From an uncultured Bacilli bacterium (GTDB lineage: Bacteria > Bacillota_I > Bacilli_A > RF39 > UBA660), in assembly GCA_934086255.1 (NCBI GenBank), contig CAKOIB010000043.1:1-10141 (forward strand): a stretch of 10,141 nt of DNA, in the 5' to 3' direction. Shown here piece after piece: positions 5,591-10,141 of this stretch (position 1 is the first letter of the stretch; every line of letters begins with the position of its first letter). The translations under genes and the position numbers were made by a program. Below the pieces are notes generated by a model. The model ran no database searches. It had not been told where the DNA came from and saw only the letters and a program-made list of their open reading frames with translations.

Positions 5591-6163
5591 GATTCTAGTT
5601 CAAATATTGATAATACTTCTAAGGTAGAAAAGGATAATGATTCAGGGAAAAAATATATACTAAGTAATTCTGATTTAAGGGAGTCTAAATTGGAATATCA
5701 CATATATGCAATTAGTAGTAATGCTCAAATAATTGCTTATAATGGTGAGATGTATATAATATTTAATCATTATGAAAATAATCCTAGTGATTATGTTAAT
5801 GATTGTTTAAGTAATGCTAAGTTTAACGATAATAAATATGTATGTAAGTCTAATAGCGATGAAACAAAAAATAATACTATTATAAAGACTAATATAAAGG
5901 AATCTGAAGTATATGCTGCTAGTCTTTCTGGTAGTAGTCTTGTTAAAGGAGATGCAAAATACTACAGTTTTATTATTTATAATAATGGTAAAGTAAAGGC
6001 ATTTTTAAATGAGGATCCTTTAAATGATGTATTTAAATCATATAAGGTTAAAAATGTACATGTGTATTGTGCAAAAGAAATTGATGATATTGGTAGTTGC
6101 AAGTGGGAATATAAGTTATCATTAAAGGATGGTAATACTAAAATATTAGAAAATGTAGAATGA
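5477..6163 (+). CDS. Membrane-anchored extracytoplasmic protein of unknown function, cassette gene 2
   Basis: This 228-aa protein has the same N-terminal anchor as the gene at 4535 (transmembrane helix about 7-27, then YDKFYLDKKGD) but an unrelated ectodomain. After a Ser/Asn/Asp-rich linker (about 38-58) comes a domain with two close cysteine pairs: DCLSNAKFNDNKYVC near residues 108-123, and CAKEIDDIGSC near 198-208. These could form disulfides outside the cell. No family is recognised. The SD AAAGGAG supports ATG 5477. It ends in TGA at 6161-6163, inside the terminator stem, whereas the other two cassette genes end in TAA in the terminator loop. The shared terminator is therefore read in another frame here. 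Confidence 0.9.
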   Translation: MEKKNTGLIITIVVLVVLLFGLLGYVFYDKFYLDKKGDDSSSNIDNTSKVEKDNDSGKKYILSNSDLRESKLEYHIYAISSNAQIIAYNGEMYIIFNHYENNPSDYVNDCLSNAKFNDNKYVCKSNSDETKNNTIIKTNIKESEVYAASLSGSSLVKGDAKYYSFIIYNNGKVKAFLNEDPLNDVFKSYKVKNVHVYCAKEIDDIGSCKWEYKLSLKDGNTKILENVE

Positions 6164-6182
6164 TTAATTTCATTCTTTTTTT
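6158..6182 (+). terminator. Cassette terminator, copy 2
   Basis: GAATGA (6158-6163) and TCATTC (6170-6175) with loop TTAATT, then seven Ts. The TGA stop is the last three bases of the 5' arm. The T-tract ends one base before the next promoter's -35 box at 6184, so termination and the next initiation are directly joined. Confidence 0.7.
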
Positions 6183-6183
6183 A

Positions 6184-6212
6184 TTGACTTATTTTGTTAA
6201 TATTTGTATACT
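6184..6212 (+). promoter_or_regulatory. Promoter of the third cassette gene
   Basis: TTGACT (6184-6189), a 17-base spacer that differs from the other two copies at a few bases, and TATACT (6207-6212). The 5' UTR and SD AAAGGAG match copy 2, although the protein that follows has no similarity to the other two. Confidence 0.8.
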
Positions 6213-6242
6213 TAGTTTATAGAATAAGAAAGGAGTTTTTGT

Positions 6243-8177
6243 ATGAAATATTTTGTTAAAAAAGTTTTAATGGTTTTGGTTGTTGCTATTTTCTTATTTT
6301 CTTCACATTTGTTTGTTTTTGCAAGTACTGTTGATAATGATGGACCAGTATTAAATTCAATTGGTATTGTTGATTCAAAAAAGAAGTATGCCAATGGTGA
6401 TAAGGTGTACTTAAAAATTGATGCTAATGATGCTGTTTCGGGAATTGGTTCTATTAGTGTTGGTGTTACGAGAGTAGATGGCGATGATGATGGTATAAGT
6501 GGATTTACTGCTGAAGTTTATGATTTTGAGACTAATCCGTATATTATAATTGATGGTGCTGCTGGAACTGGTGAGTGGGAAATAGATCAGGTTCAACTGT
6601 ATGATAATAGTGGTAATGATTCCATTTATAATAATAGAAAAAGTAATTCTTTTTCAAAGTATTTAAGTTTTAAGGCTGGGTTTCATGTTGTTAGTGTAGG
6701 TACTGATAAGGTTACTCCTATTTTAGATTCAATAAAGCTTTTACATTCTAGTGTAAGTTTTGGTGATAGTGTTGGAATTGTAGTTAAAGCACATGATAAT
6801 TTATCTGGTATTAAAAGTGTTGAGGTTAGTTTTTATCGTGATGGCGATAAAAATATGAGCTGGGCTCAAGTTTTAAAATATGATTCTAAATCAAAAAGTT
6901 ATGTAGGTTATTTTGATGTTCCTTTGTTTGCAGATACTTATCATATTGATTGTGTCACTTTAGTTGATAATGCTTCAAATAGCAAGGCATATGGTAGAGT
7001 GTTGAATGTTTCTGAAAAAGGTGATTATTATACTTATAATGATAATCAAGGTATTAAAAATCTTGGATTTAAGGTTACTGGTTCTAATACTGATGTTGAT
7101 TTATATGAAGTAAAAATTGTGAAAATGAAGTATAAATATAAGAAATTAGTTGCTCCTGCTGTTTATGAGATGAAATTGAAATTAGATGATAAAACTAAGT
7201 TGATTGATGGTGCAGATATTACTATTTACAATAAAAATAATGATTCAAAAAGTTATCAAATGTTTTTAGGAATGGACAGTGACGGGTATTTATCTGGTTC
7301 TTTAGATATAAATCAGTTTATGGAGCCTGGTGATTATTATATTAAGAAAATTAGTTTGTATAATAGTAAAGATTTGAAACCTAATGTTATAGAAAAAATT
7401 AATAATAATATTAAGTATGATAACGTAAAACTTTTTGGTTTGTCTGATGATAATTCTTATGATGTTGTTTCTTCTACTACTGATAAGGATTTAATTAAGA
7501 AAATTAAAGAGTCTGATGATTCTGCTAACATAGTTATTAATAGTTCTAATTCTACGTTGATTGGTAAAGATATTTTTGAAGCTATTATGAATACAAATAA
7601 AACTATTTATATTGAATCAGATGGAATACAATGGATTTTTTCTGGCAAAAACATTACTAATCCAAAGGATATAGATGTTAATACTTCTATTTCGTATATT
7701 TATAATGATGATTTGTATGGTATAATTGGAAATTATGTTGATAATGGTATTGTTATTCATTTTTCTGATAATGGTGATTTACCTGGATTGGTTCGTATTA
7801 GAGTTAAAACTGATTATGTTTTAAGAAAATATCTTGGTTCTAGTGTTTCTGTTTATTTATACAATAAAAAAGATGGTTATTTGTTTGATTCTATAGCATT
7901 TAATGTTTTTGCAAATGAGAATGGTTATTTTGAATTTATTACTAATCATAATAGCTCTTATGTTTTATCTAATAATGTTATTGATAGTAAAGTGGTTTCT
8001 GCTGATGATACAATTTTAAAACTTAATGATAAAAATGTTGTTGATGCTACTAATTTAAAAATTGCTGATAATAAAGATATTATTATAAGTATTTGTGCGA
8101 TTTTAGTTGCTATTGTTGGCGTTGTTGCGATAATGATTGTTAAAAATATGAAGAAAAGAAAAATTAAGAATGATTAA
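6243..8177 (+). CDS. Secreted, C-terminally anchored Ig-like surface protein, cassette gene 3
   Basis: This 644-aa protein begins with a signal peptide (MKYFVKK, hydrophobic core about 8-26, likely cleavage after VFA near 27). Two related beta-sandwich units follow: about 34-145 and 158-255. Each has a P-x-L-x-S-I start, a G-D-x-V strand and a D-x-x-S-G-I turn, typical of bacterial Ig-like domains. A more divergent third unit lies at about 270-385. A domain at about 400-580 carries DNGDLPGLVRIRVK and later NGYFEFITNHNSSYVL, a pattern common at the C-terminal end of Bacillota surface proteins. A transmembrane helix (about 613-633) and a basic KNMKKRKIKND tail complete a type I topology, with no LPxTG motif. 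ATG 6243 follows an SD. It is probably an adhesin or wall-associated structural protein; the ligand is unknown. Confidence 0.9.
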   Translation: MKYFVKKVLMVLVVAIFLFSSHLFVFASTVDNDGPVLNSIGIVDSKKKYANGDKVYLKIDANDAVSGIGSISVGVTRVDGDDDGISGFTAEVYDFETNPYIIIDGAAGTGEWEIDQVQLYDNSGNDSIYNNRKSNSFSKYLSFKAGFHVVSVGTDKVTPILDSIKLLHSSVSFGDSVGIVVKAHDNLSGIKSVEVSFYRDGDKNMSWAQVLKYDSKSKSYVGYFDVPLFADTYHIDCVTLVDNASNSKAYGRVLNVSEKGDYYTYNDNQGIKNLGFKVTGSNTDVDLYEVKIVKMKYKYKKLVAPAVYEMKLKLDDKTKLIDGADITIYNKNNDSKSYQMFLGMDSDGYLSGSLDINQFMEPGDYYIKKISLYNSKDLKPNVIEKINNNIKYDNVKLFGLSDDNSYDVVSSTTDKDLIKKIKESDDSANIVINSSNSTLIGKDIFEAIMNTNKTIYIESDGIQWIFSGKNITNPKDIDVNTSISYIYNDDLYGIIGNYVDNGIVIHFSDNGDLPGLVRIRVKTDYVLRKYLGSSVSVYLYNKKDGYLFDSIAFNVFANENGYFEFITNHNSSYVLSNNVIDSKVVSADDTILKLNDKNVVDATNLKIADNKDIIISICAILVAIVGVVAIMIVKNMKKRKIKND

Positions 8178-8192
8178 TTTCATTCTTTTTTT
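8168..8192 (+). terminator. Cassette terminator, copy 3
   Basis: GAATGA (8168-8173) and TCATTC (8180-8185) around TTAATT, then seven Ts. The TAA stop is in the loop, as in copy 1. Confidence 0.7.
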
Positions 8193-8233
8193 ATTTTTGT
8201 TTTTATTCGACATTATTCTTATTATTTATTTTT

Positions 8234-8239
8234 TATAAT
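8234..8239 (+). promoter_or_regulatory. Possible -10 box of the SPOR-radC-mreC operon
   Basis: A consensus TATAAT lies 17 bases before the likely start codon at 8256. The best -35-like sequence, TCGACA (8207-8212), is 21 bases away, which is too far, so the promoter is tentative. It would leave only a very short leader. Confidence 0.3.
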
Positions 8240-8255
8240 AATTATGGTGATAGTA

Positions 8256-8717
8256 ATGAGAGGAAAGTTTTTGATACCTATAGTTTTATCAATTGTAATT
8301 GGGTTCTTTTTTGGAAAGGTGTTTTTTAATAATTATGAGTCTTCATCTAGTGTGTTTAATGAGGGTGAGAAGGTTTATTTTATACAGAAGGGTGTTTATA
8401 GTTCTTTTAATGATTTGAAAAAGAATAATTCTTCTTATGATGATTTTTTATATCTTGAGGAGTCTGATGGATATCATTATTATGTTGGAATAACTAAGAA
8501 TGAAAAAAATGCTAAAAAGATTAAGGATTTTTATGAAAAGTCTAATATTAATATATATGTAAGGGAAAAATATATTAATAATGCTAATTTTGTATCGGTT
8601 GTTTCTGAGTATGATAAGTTAATTGATGTGGCATCTCTTAATAGTTTTGTGGACTTACAAAAAATAGTTATATCTAATTATAAGGAGATGATATTGAATG
8701 GGGAGGACTCTAATTAA
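8256..8717 (+). CDS. SPOR-like domain membrane protein
   Basis: This 153-aa protein has an N-terminal transmembrane helix (about residues 5-24) and an extracytoplasmic domain at about 38-106. That domain resembles SPOR/sporulation-related repeats: VYFIQKGVYSSFNDLKK, a middle strand YYVGITKNEKNAKKIKDFY, then INIYVREKYI. SPOR domains bind peptidoglycan stripped of stem peptides at division sites, so a septal or wall role is likely; this is a weak, fold-level match. The longer start at 8244 is rejected because it has no SD; GGTGA at 8246-8250 sits five bases before ATG 8256. The gene overlaps radC by 20 bases, so it probably heads the SPOR-radC-mreC operon, whose last gene is a cell-shape gene. 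Confidence 0.75.
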   Translation: MRGKFLIPIVLSIVIGFFFGKVFFNNYESSSSVFNEGEKVYFIQKGVYSSFNDLKKNNSSYDDFLYLEESDGYHYYVGITKNEKNAKKIKDFYEKSNINIYVREKYINNANFVSVVSEYDKLIDVASLNSFVDLQKIVISNYKEMILNGEDSN

Positions 8718-9399
8718 AGAATTACCAATTGAGGAAAGGCCTAGGGAAAGGTTGATTAAGTATGGAGCTGGTTGTTTATCAAATGCTGAACTTATTGCTA
8801 TTATATTAAAGACAGGGGTTTGTGGAAGTAGTGTTTATGATCTTTCTAATGAAGTTTTAAAGAGTGTTTCTGATTTATCTGATTTAAGTAATATTAGTGT
8901 TAGTGAGCTTACTAAGATTAATGGTATTGGAAATGCTAAGGCGGTTGAGCTCGTTAGTGCAATTGAGCTTGGGAAAAGGGTGTTTTTTTCAGGGAGTAAG
9001 ATTCATGAGAAGTTTAGTAATAGTAGTGATGTTTATTTAAAGAATAAAGATTTGTTTTATTTAAAGAAACAGGAATATTTTTATTGTTTGTATTTGGATA
9101 GTAAAAAAGAATTAATAGAAAGGAAGTTATTGTTTATGGGAACGATTAATAAGAGTATAGTTCATCCACGTGAAATATTTAAGGAGGCTTATAGGCTTTC
9201 TGCTTCATCAATTATTTGTATGCATAATCATCCAAGTGGGGATGCTACTCCGAGTAGGGATGATATTGTTTTGACTAATGCTTTGGTTGAGATTGGAAGG
9301 TTGCAACAAATACCTATTGTTGATCATATGATATTTACTGATTTAAATTATTATAGTTTTTATGAAAATGGGATTTTAGGTAATGAGAAGGTTTTATAA
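8698..9399 (+). CDS. radC: RadC family JAMM/MPN+ protein
   Basis: This 233-aa protein has the normal length and architecture of RadC. The N-terminal block has ERPRERL (about 13-19) and a helix-hairpin-helix motif, LTKINGIGNAKAVEL (71-85). The C-terminal JAMM domain has the E159 of HPREIF, the metal-binding HNHPSG (H176 and H178) and D189 of PSRDD, then DHMIFTD and YSFYENGI. JAMM proteins are often metalloproteases, but RadC has no settled biochemical role, and its historical DNA-repair label is not well supported. ATG 8698 lies inside the SPOR gene and follows AAGGAG with about ten bases of spacing, which suggests translational coupling. Its 3' end overlaps mreC. Confidence 0.96.
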   Translation: MGRTLIKELPIEERPRERLIKYGAGCLSNAELIAIILKTGVCGSSVYDLSNEVLKSVSDLSDLSNISVSELTKINGIGNAKAVELVSAIELGKRVFFSGSKIHEKFSNSSDVYLKNKDLFYLKKQEYFYCLYLDSKKELIERKLLFMGTINKSIVHPREIFKEAYRLSASSIICMHNHPSGDATPSRDDIVLTNALVEIGRLQQIPIVDHMIFTDLNYYSFYENGILGNEKVL

Positions 9400-10141
9400 G
9401 GTTTTGCTTGTTGTTTTACTTGTTATTTGTTTTTTCTTTTTGTTTAATGATAGGTTATTTTTTAAGAATAGTTTTTTTCGTGATTTGTATAAAGTGATTG
9501 TTATACCAGTAAATAAGATAGGAATGGAGTTTAATGATATAAGGCGTTATAAGAGTATTAGTAATGATAATAATAGATTAGAAAAGGATAATATTTTGCT
9601 TAATACTCTTAAGGAAGAAAATAGTGTTTTGGTTTTAGAAAATGAGAGATTAAAGGGTTTAATGGGTTTAGAGAAAAGTTATTCTAATAAACGTGTTTAT
9701 GCTAGGGTTATTTCTAGGAATAGATTGTATTTTTTTGATACTTTTATTATTTCTCGTGGAAGTGGTTCTGGTATTAGTATTAATGATGCGGTTGTTAGTG
9801 CTGATGGTCTTATTGGAAGAGTTGTATCTGTTAGTAAGGATTATTCCACTGTTAGGATGATTACTAGTAATTATGATGATAATAAGTTGTCTGTTGTTGT
9901 TAATGGATGTAATGGTAATATTAAAGAGTATAAAGATGGGTATTTAATTATTGATGGTGTTAGTAATTATGATAAGATAAGTGTTGGTGATAAGGTTTAT
10001 ACTTCTGGTCTTGGGGTTTTAGATAAGAATCTTTTTATTGGAAGTGTTTCTAAGATTTTAGAGGATAGTTATGGAATAAGTGGTGTTTTGTATGTTGATA
10101 TTGCATCTTTAGATGATATTTCTTATGTGATGGTGCTTGCT
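9383..10141 (+). CDS. mreC: Rod shape-determining protein MreC (3' end cut off)
   Basis: The 253 codons present give a membrane-anchored MreC. A transmembrane helix lies at about residues 7-22 and a coiled coil at about 45-95 (SNDNNRLEKDN, then ENERLKGLMGLEKSY). The periplasmic-type beta domain starts with VYARVISRN and includes GSGSGI, NDAVVSADGLIGRVV and DYSTVRMITS, which are typical family sequences. MreC links MreB filaments to the peptidoglycan elongation machinery, so this organism should have a wall and directed wall growth. ATG 9383 overlaps the end of radC by 17 bases; no clear SD, so coupling is likely. The reading frame is open to the window end; MreC is usually near 270-300 aa, so a short C-terminal piece is missing. 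mreD would be expected next. Confidence 0.95.
   Translation, partial: MRRFYKVLLVVLLVICFFFLFNDRLFFKNSFFRDLYKVIVIPVNKIGMEFNDIRRYKSISNDNNRLEKDNILLNTLKEENSVLVLENERLKGLMGLEKSYSNKRVYARVISRNRLYFFDTFIISRGSGSGISINDAVVSADGLIGRVVSVSKDYSTVRMITSNYDDNKLSVVVNGCNGNIKEYKDGYLIIDGVSNYDKISVGDKVYTSGLGVLDKNLFIGSVSKILEDSYGISGVLYVDIASLDDISYVMVLA

Noticed and set aside
6161..6163. TGA read as tryptophan (mycoplasma-type code)
   Set aside because: All recognised tryptophans, such as in SMC and the abi protein, are TGG, and no in-frame TGA occurs inside the conserved genes.
8244..8255. Upstream ATG of the SPOR-like gene (MVIV...)
   Set aside because: No SD precedes it, while GGTGA sits at proper spacing before ATG 8256, and the transmembrane segment starts properly from there.

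Overview
The window looks like a very AT-rich Bacillota chromosome, probably one of the small-genome, gut-type Bacilli (RF39-like) or a related low-GC lineage. The lineage is an inference from base composition, Shine-Dalgarno (SD) sequences, and the presence of smc, a SPOR-type protein, radC and mreC. Tryptophan is TGG throughout and TGA is used as a stop at 6161-6163, so the genetic code is standard (table 11). All supported genes lie on the + strand.

Layout. (1) 10-1463 is an apparent inserted defence island. A 333-aa Abi_2/AbiF-like HEPN protein (189-1190) is followed at once by a strong promoter (1192-1220) and a short, highly structured putative ncRNA (about 1226-1290) that ends in an intrinsic terminator. 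The gene-plus-ncRNA unit lies between two long, nearly identical direct repeats (10-157 and 1274-1463). Each repeat carries the same extended -10 promoter, one reading into the abi gene and the other into smc. The first repeat starts with the 3' half of the same terminator, so another unit may lie just left of the window. (2) 1495-4431 is smc, complete in every ATPase motif but with short coiled-coil arms. (3) 4461-8192 is a surface-protein cassette region. Three genes share a near-identical promoter/5' UTR, and all three end in the same small terminator that overlaps the stop codon. Genes 1 and 2 share an N-terminal membrane anchor and differ completely in their ectodomains. Gene 3 is an unrelated secreted, C-terminally anchored Ig-like protein. 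(4) 8256-10141 is a tightly packed operon: SPOR-like membrane protein, RadC and MreC (cut by the window end).

How they work together. The SPOR-like protein and MreC point to cell-wall and cell-shape functions, and SMC to chromosome segregation. The three cassette genes probably encode surface-exposed proteins that diversify by recombination of shared ends. The strongest candidate for an unusual system is the AbiF-like HEPN protein with its adjacent structured RNA. It fits a toxin (RNase) with an RNA antitoxin or guide, in a repeat-bounded unit that could amplify or be lost by homologous recombination. No tRNA, rRNA, CRISPR array or insertion sequence was seen.
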